In this document: positions 45,065 through 52,690 of the stretch, in pieces | Layout of the letters: every line of letters begins with the position of its first letter | Position numbering within the stretch: position 1 is the stretch's first letter | Assembly (NCBI GenBank): GCA_905235335.1 | Contig: CAJOKZ010000033.1 | Coordinates: 1 to 52,690, forward strand | Origin: an uncultured Succiniclasticum sp. | Lineage (GTDB): Bacteria; Bacillota; Negativicutes; Acidaminococcales; Acidaminococcaceae | Length of the DNA: 52,690 nt | Direction: 5' to 3' | Made by a program: the position numbers and the translations under genes | The notes under the pieces: generated by a model | What the model saw: only the letters and a program-made list of their open reading frames with translations | Database searches by the model: none | What the model was told of the DNA's origin: nothing

Positions 45065-46012
45065 TTACGGAATAAACAGCAGCGGTTCCTCCATGATTTC
45101 CAGCTTCAGTGGTGTAGCGGCCACCACATCCCCATCCAGTTCCACAGGAAAATCTTCGATGAGGCGTACCGACTCGACTTCAACCTTCTTTGCCTTCCGG
45201 CAGAGGATATCCTTATCAAGATTCAGCCCTTCCAGTGCGATCAACGAAGCATATTTCAGAATATCGGCCCGTTTATTTCCCGGGAAAAGCGCCGCATGAA
45301 GAAACGGCGATGACAGCGCAGCGTCTGGAAAAAGGTTATATCGTCCGGCATAATATCTGCTTTTTCCAATGATCACAGAAGATGCATCATGCCATTGCGT
45401 CTCATCGTCAAAGCGTACCCGAAACGCATAACGCCAATCGCTGAAAATAAGTTCCCGCCGGATCAGCTGGGTGCTTTGCAGGACATAGGCAAATTTATTC
45501 AGCAGCCGTTTCTGTAAGGCGCCTACACCATCCACCACCAACGAATCAAAGCCTACGCTGGCCACCGTCAGGAAAAGGTTCCCGTTGGCGCGGGCCGTAT
45601 AAAAAGGATACACAAAACCTTTTAACGCACGGTTTACCCACTGTTCCGGCTCACTGCGCAGCGACATCTCCTTGGCAATCAGATTGACCGTGCCCGCCGG
45701 AAACGCACTGATATACGGATGAAAATCCAACTGCAGCAAGTCTTCCACAAATGCCCGGATCGTTCCGTCTCCCCCGGCAATGATCACCCAGTCGCAATTT
45801 TCTTCCGCCGCCCTTTTTGCCAGTTCCGGCATCTGCTCAAAATATTGTACGTCCAAGAACGTAATCTCAGCGTCAAGTTCCTGTTTCAGCAGCTTATACA
45901 CCTCATTGATGCGGGATATCATGCTGGCAAACAACTGCTTCCCCGAATACCGGTTATAAAGGATAAATACCTTCTTAAACTCTCTTACATCTATCTGTCC
46001 CTGGGGCTGCAC
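45065..46012 (-). CDS. Diacylglycerol/lipid kinase family protein
   Basis: A 315-residue soluble or membrane-associated kinase of the DAGK_cat/YegS family. Nucleotide-binding loop VIIAGGDGTIRAF near residue 80, then FPAGTVNLIAKE, and the second domain with ASVGFDSLVVD and a C-terminal ELDGDVV. This matches DgkB/YegS architecture and length. It probably phosphorylates diacylglycerol or a related lipid to return it to phospholipid synthesis. Its position just upstream of a headgroup transferase that should release diacylglycerol supports that role. It follows the heptosyltransferase by 12 nt. Confidence 0.9.
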   Translation of the reverse strand: MQPQGQIDVREFKKVFILYNRYSGKQLFASMISRINEVYKLLKQELDAEITFLDVQYFEQMPELAKRAAEENCDWVIIAGGDGTIRAFVEDLLQLDFHPYISAFPAGTVNLIAKEMSLRSEPEQWVNRALKGFVYPFYTARANGNLFLTVASVGFDSLVVDGVGALQKRLLNKFAYVLQSTQLIRRELIFSDWRYAFRVRFDDETQWHDASSVIIGKSRYYAGRYNLFPDAALSSPFLHAALFPGNKRADILKYASLIALEGLNLDKDILCRKAKKVEVESVRLIEDFPVELDGDVVAATPLKLEIMEEPLLFIP

Positions 46013-46024
46013 CGACAGTCCTCC

Positions 46025-47068
46025 TTATCCAATCCATTTTTCGCAGGCATCCAGCACCTGTTTTACAGTCAGTTCTTTCATACACCGCATATCATACTCC
46101 GGATTGTCGCAGTGATGCTTCATCCCCGCCGCACAACCCGGGCAGGGCGGCACCGCGGTGACAATGACCGCCCGGTCCGTATACGGTCCATACAGATCCG
46201 GATGACTGGGTCCGTACATCGCTACAATGGGAACACGCTGGCTGATTGCCACGTGCATGGGGCCGCTGTCATTGGTCACAATCAAGCTGCATCGGCGCAT
46301 CGCAGCCGCCAGCTGCCCGATCGAAAAACGTCCGGTCGCGATTACAGGTTTCGTCTTCATATGCCGCACCGCGTCCTGCACCATCTCTTCATCCATCGTT
46401 CCGCCGAAGAAAACGGTCTTAAACCCTTTCCCGGCCAGTGTGTCCGCTACTTCGGCAAAACGCTCCGGCGCCCACCGTTTCGTTTCCACCGCACTTCCGA
46501 TATTAAAGCCGACAAGCCTGTCATCGGCCGAGACTCCCTGTTCCATCCAGAATCCGGCGGCAGCGGCCAGGTTCTCATCTCCCGGGAAAATCTCAAGCCC
46601 GTGATGCTTCAGGTGCGTTACCCCCAATTGAGTCAAAACATCAAGATACATATCCGCCGCATGTTTCTTCCTGTCCAACGGCGTCAGGATATCAAACCAG
46701 GGTTTGAACAGCCAGTTTGTACAGCCGGCCCGCTTTCCCACTTTGGTCATGGCACAGATGAAGGAACACCTTTCATTTGGATGCAGGTTGATCAACAGAT
46801 CAAACTGCATCTTTCCCAAATTGTGAGCACAACTCAACAGGGCGAGGATACTGTTGTCCCTTCCTTTTTTATCAATGGTGAGGACTTCATCCAGACAGGG
46901 ATTGTGCAACACCACATCCTTCAGTTTTTCATCTACCAGCATGGTGATATGGGAATTCGGCGCCGCTTCACGGAGCGCACGGATAAACGGCGTGGTCAGC
47001 GTAAGATCCCCCAGATGCATGAGGAAGGTCACAAGGATTTTTTTATGATTGAGCTCCACGCCGTTCAC
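46025..47068 (-). CDS. Glycosyltransferase family 9 (heptosyltransferase II-like)
   Basis: A 347-residue GT-B enzyme of the WaaF/WaaC/WaaQ family, which adds L-glycero-D-manno-heptose to the LPS inner core at the inner face of the membrane. Seen: the N-terminal MHLGDLTLTTPFIRAL, and the C-terminal nucleotide-binding part with NIGSAVETKRWAPERFAEV, TNDSGPMHVA and VAMYGPSHPDLYGPY. A Cys/His-containing tail (CPGCAAGMKHHCDN) occurs here and, in shorter form, in the next transferase. Its start overlaps the stop of the upstream transferase gene by 4 nt. Which heptose it adds cannot be told. Confidence 0.9.
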   Translation of the reverse strand: MNGVELNHKKILVTFLMHLGDLTLTTPFIRALREAAPNSHITMLVDEKLKDVVLHNPCLDEVLTIDKKGRDNSILALLSCAHNLGKMQFDLLINLHPNERCSFICAMTKVGKRAGCTNWLFKPWFDILTPLDRKKHAADMYLDVLTQLGVTHLKHHGLEIFPGDENLAAAAGFWMEQGVSADDRLVGFNIGSAVETKRWAPERFAEVADTLAGKGFKTVFFGGTMDEEMVQDAVRHMKTKPVIATGRFSIGQLAAAMRRCSLIVTNDSGPMHVAISQRVPIVAMYGPSHPDLYGPYTDRAVIVTAVPPCPGCAAGMKHHCDNPEYDMRCMKELTVKQVLDACEKWIG

Positions 47069-48078
47069 TTCACTTTCTGTTTAAACTCGGAAAATACCAT
47101 CTCCGGTGTAATCGCTTTCATACAGACCCAATCGTCACAATGCTTTTTCAGGCAGCCGACACAGGGAACCGGCGCTGTCAAAACAGCAGCCTCACTACTT
47201 CCATAAGGTCCCGTACGATCCGGACGTGTCGGTCCGTACATCGCTATAAGAGGCCGTTTCATGGCCGCCGCAATGAACAGGGGGCCTGTATCCCCACTGA
47301 TATATGCCGTACAGTGCTGAATCAGTGCGCCCAGTTCCCGGAGGGTCGTTTTACCTGTCATATCTACCGTACCGGGCGACATCCGCGCAATCTCTGCGCC
47401 CAAGGCTATATCCTCGGGCCCTCCTGCCAGTATGACTTCTTTTCCGTCTTTTCGAAGCAGGTCAGCTAACGCCGCAAAACAATCCGCCGGCCATTTCTTA
47501 GTATCCCAGCGTGCGCCTGGTACCAGCACCACATAGGGGCGGGACACAGCGACGCATTTTTCACGTACTGCCATCCATTCCTTCTGAAGATCCGGCATGG
47601 GAAACCGGATCCCGTCCACAGTGCATCCCAGATAACGGGCCACATCCAGATAACGTTCAATGACATGGTCCTTCGCATGGGCGCCTTTAATTGCCCTGCT
47701 GACAAGCCCGCTGCCCTCCCGCATCTCACAGTACCCAATCCGGTTATCACAGCCACTTATGGCGGCAAGGACAGCACTCTTGAACAGCCCCTGCATATCG
47801 ATGACAAGATCAAATTTTTTCTGATGAAGCAATGTCCGCATTTCCGTAAAGTACGACCATTTTTCTGCCAGCCCCATCTTCCGGAACCTGACCTTGTCGA
47901 AAAAAATCACCTCATCCACCATGGGCGGATCCGGGACAAAGGCGCTGAACTGCGGATGTACCAGCCAGGTCAGCCGTGCCTTTGGAAAGCGCTCCCGCAA
48001 TACCGCAACAAAGGGCAACGTATGTAATACGTCGCCCAGTGAGCTCATTTTGATGAGAAGGATATTCTTATATTCCAT
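47065..48078 (-). CDS. Glycosyltransferase family 9 (heptosyltransferase I-like)
   Basis: A 337-residue GT-B enzyme. The N terminus ILLIKMSSLGDVLHTLP is the hallmark of WaaC-type heptosyltransferase I, which adds the first heptose to Kdo2-lipid A. The C-terminal domain has VPGARWDTKKWPADCFA, SGDTGPLFIAAAMKRP and ALYGPT-type IAMYGPTRPDRTGPYG. A CVGCLKKHCDDWVC tail may bind a metal. It lies 20 nt downstream of gmhB, inside a cluster that makes the donor ADP-heptose. Confidence 0.9.
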   Translation of the reverse strand: MEYKNILLIKMSSLGDVLHTLPFVAVLRERFPKARLTWLVHPQFSAFVPDPPMVDEVIFFDKVRFRKMGLAEKWSYFTEMRTLLHQKKFDLVIDMQGLFKSAVLAAISGCDNRIGYCEMREGSGLVSRAIKGAHAKDHVIERYLDVARYLGCTVDGIRFPMPDLQKEWMAVREKCVAVSRPYVVLVPGARWDTKKWPADCFAALADLLRKDGKEVILAGGPEDIALGAEIARMSPGTVDMTGKTTLRELGALIQHCTAYISGDTGPLFIAAAMKRPLIAMYGPTRPDRTGPYGSSEAAVLTAPVPCVGCLKKHCDDWVCMKAITPEMVFSEFKQKVK

Positions 48079-48097
48079 AACGATCCCCGATACAGAA

Positions 48098-48610
48098 CTA
48101 CGTTTTGTTACCCAGAATTTTCTTTATAAATCCCAACAAGTTGCCGCCGGTATACAGGAATCCACTGACTCCGGCAGCTTCTGCCGCTTCTACGTCCCGG
48201 GGGCTGTCCCCGACCAGGAACGCTTCTTCCGGAATGACGCCAAAATCCCGCAGGGCCTCCAGCACCATGCCCGGCTTCGGCTTGCGGCACCCGCAGTCTG
48301 CGTCATATTCTTTTACCGGCGCACCCGGCAGATGGGGACAGTAATAAAATGCCGCAATCTCTCCCCCTGCCTTTTTAACTTCTGCCTGCATCCATGTATG
48401 GAGCCTCAGCACATCAGCTTCTGTAAAAAAGCCCCGTGCCACACCGCTCTGGTTTGTGACCACGGCAACCCGGATGCCCTGCCGGATCATCCAGGATACG
48501 GCTTCCAGGCTGCCAGGCACCCATTCTACCTCTTCCGGTCTGTACAAATACGCTTTGTCTACATTCAGGACCCCGTCACGGTCCAGTAAACACAGTTTCT
48601 TCTTTTTCAT
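48098..48610 (-). CDS. gmhB: D-glycero-beta-D-manno-heptose 1,7-bisphosphate 7-phosphatase
   Basis: A 170-residue HAD-family phosphatase that removes the 7-phosphate in ADP-heptose synthesis. The nucleophile motif is LLDRDGVLN, motif II is VVTNQSG, and motif III/IV are in CRKPKPGM and FLVGDSPRDVEAA. Zinc ligands are visible in YYCPHLPGAP and DCGCRKP, typical of GmhB. The start at 48610 fits the family; the frame opens 9 codons earlier, and neither start has a strong ribosome binding site. Gene order places it after hldD. Confidence 0.93.
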   Translation of the reverse strand: MKKKKLCLLDRDGVLNVDKAYLYRPEEVEWVPGSLEAVSWMIRQGIRVAVVTNQSGVARGFFTEADVLRLHTWMQAEVKKAGGEIAAFYYCPHLPGAPVKEYDADCGCRKPKPGMVLEALRDFGVIPEEAFLVGDSPRDVEAAEAAGVSGFLYTGGNLLGFIKKILGNKT

Positions 48611-48684
48611 AGAATACCGGCCCCAGTTCTGCAACATCCGGTTTGACAGTTTCTTTCACAAGAAGTACGAAGCAGCGGAAATCC

Positions 48685-49662
48685 TCAGATGTTCCCGTAA
48701 TAGCCCCCGGTCTTATCCAGCACCTGGCAATATTCTTCCACGGCTTTCTCAATATCCGTAAAGCCTCCGTCATAACCCACAGACAGAAGTTTCGTCTCAT
48801 CCGCCTGGGTGTAACTCTGGTATTTGCCTTTCAATACTTCCGGGAACGGAACGTATTCCAGTTTTTCCCGCGGCGCGCCAAAATGATCCAGCACCGCCTT
48901 GGCAACGGTATTAAAAGGATGCCCGTGTCCGGTCCCGCAGTTATAGATGCCTTTCAGTTCCGGATGATCCCAGAAAAATAAATTCACCTTTACCACATCT
49001 TTTACATATACAAAATCACGGATCTGCTCTCCCGGCCCATATCCGTCATACCCTTCAAACAGTTTCACTTTTCCTTCCGCCTTAAACTGGTTGTACATCT
49101 GGAAGGCCATGGACGCCATCTTCCCCTTGTGGTTCTCCTGCGGTCCGTACACGTTGAAATACCGCAGGCCCACCACCTGGCTTTCCAGCCCGTCCAGATA
49201 ACGGCGCAGGTAATTGTCCATGAACAGCTTGGAAAACGCATATACATTCAGGGCTTCCTCGCATTCAGGCTTTTCAGAAAAACCATGGGTTCCGCTGCCA
49301 TATGTGGAAGCAGAAGATGCGTACAAAAACTGGATCTTCCTGTCAGTCGCAAAATGGAACAGGTCCTTCGTGTATTCGAAATTATTGTCCATCATGTACT
49401 TGCCGTTATACTCCATGGTATCGGAGCAGGCCCCTTCGTGGAAGATCACGTCTATTTTTTCATGATCAAAGCACCCATCCAGGATCGCCTCCCGAAAATC
49501 GGTCTTGTCCATATAATCCATTGCCTTCAAGCCCTGGATGTTTTTAAACTTGACCATATTGGTCAGATTGTCAACAATCAGGATATCATCCCGGCCCCGT
49601 TCGTTCAGACCTTTTATGATGTTGCTGCCGATAAATCCGGCACCCCCTGTCACTATGATCAT
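48685..49662 (-). CDS. hldD: ADP-glyceromanno-heptose 6-epimerase
   Basis: Final step of ADP-heptose synthesis: epimerises ADP-D-glycero- to ADP-L-glycero-D-manno-heptose. The 325-residue extended SDR has the Rossmann motif IVTGGAGFIGSNI, HEGACSDTMEYNG specific to HldD, catalytic Ser/Tyr/Lys in ASSASTYG and NVYAFSK, and RYFNVYGPQENHKGKMASM. The length is normal. It lies about 48 nt after hldE. Confidence 0.97.
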   Translation of the reverse strand: MIIVTGGAGFIGSNIIKGLNERGRDDILIVDNLTNMVKFKNIQGLKAMDYMDKTDFREAILDGCFDHEKIDVIFHEGACSDTMEYNGKYMMDNNFEYTKDLFHFATDRKIQFLYASSASTYGSGTHGFSEKPECEEALNVYAFSKLFMDNYLRRYLDGLESQVVGLRYFNVYGPQENHKGKMASMAFQMYNQFKAEGKVKLFEGYDGYGPGEQIRDFVYVKDVVKVNLFFWDHPELKGIYNCGTGHGHPFNTVAKAVLDHFGAPREKLEYVPFPEVLKGKYQSYTQADETKLLSVGYDGGFTDIEKAVEEYCQVLDKTGGYYGNI

Positions 49663-49710
49663 GATGTATAGTCCGCCTTTCCTGGGAATGAATTTATACT
49701 TCTTTTCCTC

Positions 49711-51201
49711 TTACAGTTTCCCTGCCTTCACGAGAGCGGCAATCCTTTCGACCAGTCCCGTGGTGGAATACCCTTCTTCAAATTCGATAATCTCAACCTT
49801 CCCCGCGTATTCCCGCCCCGCCACCTGGTCGGGCCGGTAATCCCCGCCCTTTACCAGAATGTCCGGCCGGATCGTCCTGATCAGTTTTTCCGGCGTGTCT
49901 TCCCGGAAAATGACCACGGCATCCACACAGGCAAGAGATGCCAGTATCCGGGCCCGGTCCAGTTCCTGCACCAGTGGCCTGGTCTCCCCTTTCAGCCGGC
50001 GCACGGAATCATCGGAATTGAGCCCTACAATCAGGTGTTTTCCCAGTTTGGCCGCCTTTTCCAGATAAGATACGTGCCCCACATGCAATATGTCAAAACA
50101 CCCATTGGTAAAGACGATTTTTTCTCCCCCTTTGTGCCAGATCTGCGCCAGATCGGCAATTTCCTTCCAGGAAAGGGGGCGGAAGCCGTAACCCAGTTTC
50201 CGTTCCTCGTTCAGCAGGTCCTGCAAAAGCTCATCGCGATGTACCGGATAGGTTCCTACTTTTCCTACGACGATCCCTGCCGCACGGTTCGCCATGTAAA
50301 CCGCTTCCGGCAGAGGCAGTCCGCCTGCTGCCGCAGCCAGCAGCGCTGCCGCCGCCGTATCTCCCGCACCGGATACATCAAACACTTCCAGCGCCGATGC
50401 CGGACTGTGGATCACCATCCGTTTTTCCCCTACCAGGGTCATGCCTTTTTCACTGCGTGTGACCACTACATTCTTGATCCGGTACCGTTCCCTGGCCATC
50501 TGCGCCATCTGCGCGATCTGCAGCACAGGACCGTCTTCGTTGGGAACCGTCTGTCCCGCCGCCTCGCACATCTCTTTCAGGTTCGGCGTAATAAACGTGC
50601 ACCCCTCGTATTTTTCCCAGTGCGGCCCTTTGGGATCTACCAGCACCGGAATATGATGGGCATCCGCCATGCGGATCACCCACTGGCAGAATGCATCGGA
50701 CAAAACGCCCTTGGCATAATCAGACATGGCGATCCCATGGATCCCCTCATCCATCAGGGACAGCAGCCATTGCTTGATCTGGTCCGTTTCCTCCGGAAAG
50801 AGATCCCCCACATCTTCAAAATCAAGCCGCAGCATCTGCTGGCGCGCCCCAAGGATCCTCATTTTCGTGATCGTGGAGCGGCGGCGGGATCTGACCAATC
50901 CGGTAAAATCAATATTTTCTTTTTCCAGCAGACCTTCCAGGATCTGCCGGTTCTCATCATCCCCGGTAACCCCGCCTACAAAGACCTTGCAGCCCAGGTT
51001 TGCCAGATTCGCAGCCACATTGGCCGCGCCGCCCAGTACCGAATCAATCTTTTTTACATGATTGACCGGGACCGGCGCCTCCGGAGAAATCCGTTTCACC
51101 TCACCGTAAAAATACCGGTCTACCATGACGTCCCCGATGACGGCGATTCGCAGGTCCTGTATCTTCTCGGCAACAAACGTCGTACAGTTCATATTATTCA
51201 T
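49711..51201 (-). CDS. hldE: Bifunctional heptose-7-phosphate kinase / heptose-1-phosphate adenylyltransferase
   Basis: Does two steps of ADP-heptose synthesis. The N-terminal pfkB-type ribokinase domain (about 1-320) has VIGDVMVDRYFYGEV, VLGGAANVAANLANLG and the anion-hole motif DVSGAGDTAAA. The C-terminal cytidylyltransferase-like domain (about 345-490) has VFTNGCFDILHVGHVSYLE and a DILVKGGDY segment. About 496 residues, near the usual 475. The start is uncertain: the frame opens with a GTG at 51216, and ATGs at 51201 and 51192 are possible; the one at 51201 overlaps the gmhA stop and suits coupling. Confidence 0.95.
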   Translation of the reverse strand: MNNMNCTTFVAEKIQDLRIAVIGDVMVDRYFYGEVKRISPEAPVPVNHVKKIDSVLGGAANVAANLANLGCKVFVGGVTGDDENRQILEGLLEKENIDFTGLVRSRRRSTITKMRILGARQQMLRLDFEDVGDLFPEETDQIKQWLLSLMDEGIHGIAMSDYAKGVLSDAFCQWVIRMADAHHIPVLVDPKGPHWEKYEGCTFITPNLKEMCEAAGQTVPNEDGPVLQIAQMAQMARERYRIKNVVVTRSEKGMTLVGEKRMVIHSPASALEVFDVSGAGDTAAAALLAAAAGGLPLPEAVYMANRAAGIVVGKVGTYPVHRDELLQDLLNEERKLGYGFRPLSWKEIADLAQIWHKGGEKIVFTNGCFDILHVGHVSYLEKAAKLGKHLIVGLNSDDSVRRLKGETRPLVQELDRARILASLACVDAVVIFREDTPEKLIRTIRPDILVKGGDYRPDQVAGREYAGKVEIIEFEEGYSTTGLVERIAALVKAGKL

Positions 51202-51757
51202 GATCCACCAGTTCACATAAAATATGTCCCATCAGGATATGCATCTCCTGGGCACGGGCTGTAACCATTGCGGGAACAGCCAAACAAATATCGCATTCCC
51301 CGGCCATTTGGCCGCCGCCTTCCGCCGTCATACCGATGCAGGCCATTCCTTTTTTCCTGGCTTCCTCTATAGCCAGCAACACATTTTTGCTGTTACCGGA
51401 GGTGGAAATACCAATCAAAACATCTCCTGCGCTGCCCAGCGCCTGTACCTGCCGGGCAAATACCCTTTCATAGCCATAGTCATTGGATACAGCCGTTAAA
51501 ATTGAAGTATCGACAGTCAGCGCAATGGCCGGCAGTCCCTTCCGTTCTTTCTGAAATCGTCCTACGAACTCCGCCGCCAGATGCTGGCTGTCCGCTGCGC
51601 TTCCTCCATTGCCGCAGAACAGGACCTTATGCCCTTCGCGCAACGCTTTTTCCACAATTTCCGCACATTGTTCCAGCTTCTGTGGTAAATCGGATGCCAT
51701 CAGCTTTTGCAGCACTTCCATGTGATCCGCCAGACGACGCCTTATTATTTGGTCCAT
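51194..51757 (-). CDS. gmhA: D-sedoheptulose-7-phosphate isomerase
   Basis: First step of ADP-heptose synthesis: sedoheptulose-7-phosphate to heptose-7-phosphate. The 187-residue SIS-domain protein shows CGNGGSAADSQHLAAEFVGRF, LTVDTSILTAVSNDYGYE, and ISTSGNSKNV, all GmhA hallmarks. The start at 51757 is chosen because a GGGGA box precedes it and because it gives the family N terminus; an upstream ATG at 51790 overlaps the lptD-like stop codon and would add 11 residues. Confidence 0.95.
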   Translation of the reverse strand: MDQIIRRRLADHMEVLQKLMASDLPQKLEQCAEIVEKALREGHKVLFCGNGGSAADSQHLAAEFVGRFQKERKGLPAIALTVDTSILTAVSNDYGYERVFARQVQALGSAGDVLIGISTSGNSKNVLLAIEEARKKGMACIGMTAEGGGQMAGECDICLAVPAMVTARAQEMHILMGHILCELVDHE

Positions 51758-51789
51758 TATTTCCCCGCTCTCTGCCAGATAAAAACACA

Positions 51790-52690
51790 TTACCAGTTAA
51801 GGAACTCTAATTTTACCTGCCACTCATGCTCATTATTATAATGCTTTTTCATGTAAGAAACCATTAGGACTTCACAACAGAAACGATGTGTCCATCTTAA
51901 AACAGTGGAATAGTTTCCATGTGTACTCAGACCGGAATCCCGGGTATCGGAATCCAGATTGCGAGTATTCACAAGGACGAATGTATTGTGCGCATCCGGA
52001 GACCACGAAATCCCATTACGCCAACCCTTGTAGAAGCTGGGCTGACCCTTGCTGAAATTAAAGCTGGTCTTATGTTCCTTGTGATATGAAGTCCAGATAT
52101 TCCACTTGTTGGAAAAACGGTATCCCAGCGTCCCGTGAAGGATATTGGTGTCCAAATTCTTTCCATACTTTCTAGTGCCGGATGTAGCCGTACCATTGCT
52201 TTCGTTGACCCACTTATGCCCAACCATCAGATCCATGTACAGCTTCTTGCCCCCAAGAGGATATAACCTGTCATGCCGCAGCCTAATGACCTTTTCCGTA
52301 TGCCAGCTGGACCAGTCCCGATTGGTATACTGCCAAAGCCCGTGGGTGATGTACCCGTCATAGGAAAGGGGAAGGCCTTTGGCGAGACGGTGGGGTTTCC
52401 AGAACAGTCCCCAATCCATCTTTTTCTTCAGCCAAATCCCTTCATCTATGTCATCATTGTCCGAGTCATAAATAAACCCATGATGAAGCCGTATGTAGAA
52501 ATCCGGTTGGTCATGCCGTATGCCATAAAAAGGTTTATATCTTGATTTAGTGTAATATACCTGATGAGTAAAGATTTTTGTGGAATTTTTTAATAAAGGA
52601 TTCCCTATGGGCTGTTCATAATCCAGAGCAATATAGAACCCCTTATCATTATTCCATCCTACATGGGGCATCAGGCGGTTGTTTGACTGT
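51790..52690 (-). CDS. LptD-like outer-membrane LPS-assembly protein, C-terminal part (cut by window edge)
   Basis: The frame is open to the window edge at 52690, so the N-terminal part is missing; about 300 residues are visible. The sequence is rich in aromatic and polar residues in alternating strands (FYIALDYEQPIGNPLL, IFTHQVYYTK, DFYIRLHHGFIYD) and ends with a strand closing in Trp (QVKLEFLNW), as outer-membrane beta-barrels do. The pattern is that of the LptD-like barrels found next to heptose genes in Negativicutes; this family call is from memory of the pattern. It is the upstream gene of the ADP-heptose cluster. Confidence 0.7.
   Translation of the reverse strand, partial: QSNNRLMPHVGWNNDKGFYIALDYEQPIGNPLLKNSTKIFTHQVYYTKSRYKPFYGIRHDQPDFYIRLHHGFIYDSDNDDIDEGIWLKKKMDWGLFWKPHRLAKGLPLSYDGYITHGLWQYTNRDWSSWHTEKVIRLRHDRLYPLGGKKLYMDLMVGHKWVNESNGTATSGTRKYGKNLDTNILHGTLGYRFSNKWNIWTSYHKEHKTSFNFSKGQPSFYKGWRNGISWSPDAHNTFVLVNTRNLDSDTRDSGLSTHGNYSTVLRWTHRFCCEVLMVSYMKKHYNNEHEWQVKLEFLNW

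Noticed and set aside
45719..47206. Plus-strand open frame of 495 codons opposite the lipid kinase and heptosyltransferase genes
   Set aside because: It spans three well-supported minus-strand genes and has no recognisable motif or ribosome binding site.
50035..51264. Plus-strand open frame of 409 codons opposite hldE
   Set aside because: Shadow of hldE; no family features.
1..52690. CRISPR arrays, tRNA or rRNA genes, phage genes
   Set aside because: No regularly spaced repeats, no tRNA-like cloverleaf and no phage-type genes were seen on reading the window.

Overview
The window looks like chromosome of a diderm Firmicute of the class Negativicutes. Two sets of traits point there. Firmicute-type regulation is present: three T-box leaders, strong sigma-A promoters and strong purine-rich ribosome binding sites. 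Outer-membrane biology is also present: a full ADP-heptose pathway, two family-9 heptosyltransferases, an LptD-like barrel and an RND efflux pump. I cannot fix the genus from the sequence alone. Nearly all genes are on the minus strand; only two clear genes (1055-1801 and 7105-8394) are on the plus strand.

Layout. 0.2-4.7 kb: a histidine phosphatase, a small exported protein, a flavodiiron protein and a biotin-domain-less carboxyltransferase. 4.7-7.1 kb: leuA behind a leucine T-box, with a divergent promoter region carrying two identical 35-bp repeats. 7.1-20 kb: a CNNM/CBS transporter, a calcium-type P-ATPase, an ABCD-like ABC transporter, an RND pump with its adaptor and a large secreted protein. 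20-23 kb: a C39-like peptidase and an unusually long CCA-adding enzyme. 23-26.3 kb: leuCDB behind a second leucine T-box. 26.4-31 kb: nucleobase genes (NCS2 permease, codA, codB) and a CBS-pair protein. 31.2-33.3 kb: serA behind a serine T-box. 33.4-42.8 kb: a nine-gene aromatic amino acid operon (aroF-tyrA-aroB-aroA-aroC-pheA-aroE-aroK-aroQ). 42.8-52.7 kb: envelope genes (LTA-synthase-like sulfatase, lipid kinase, two heptosyltransferases, gmhB, hldD, hldE, gmhA, partial lptD).

The main discoveries are in the aromatic operon. Its leader encodes a 30-residue peptide with seven Tyr and four Phe, followed by an intrinsic terminator, which is a classical attenuator design in a genome that otherwise uses T-boxes here. 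Three of its nine genes (aroF, aroA, aroQ) carry reading-frame breaks, while I see no break in any other gene of the window. This suggests either recent decay of aromatic biosynthesis or clustered sequence errors. In aroF the break would separate the N-terminal regulatory domain from the catalytic barrel.

Other points of interest are repeated palindromes overlapping both -35 boxes between leuA and the CNNM gene, an operator-like palindrome at the RND pump start site, a palindrome beside the aromatic promoter, an IS200/IS605-like terminal hairpin remnant, and an insertion of about 70 residues in the CCA enzyme.
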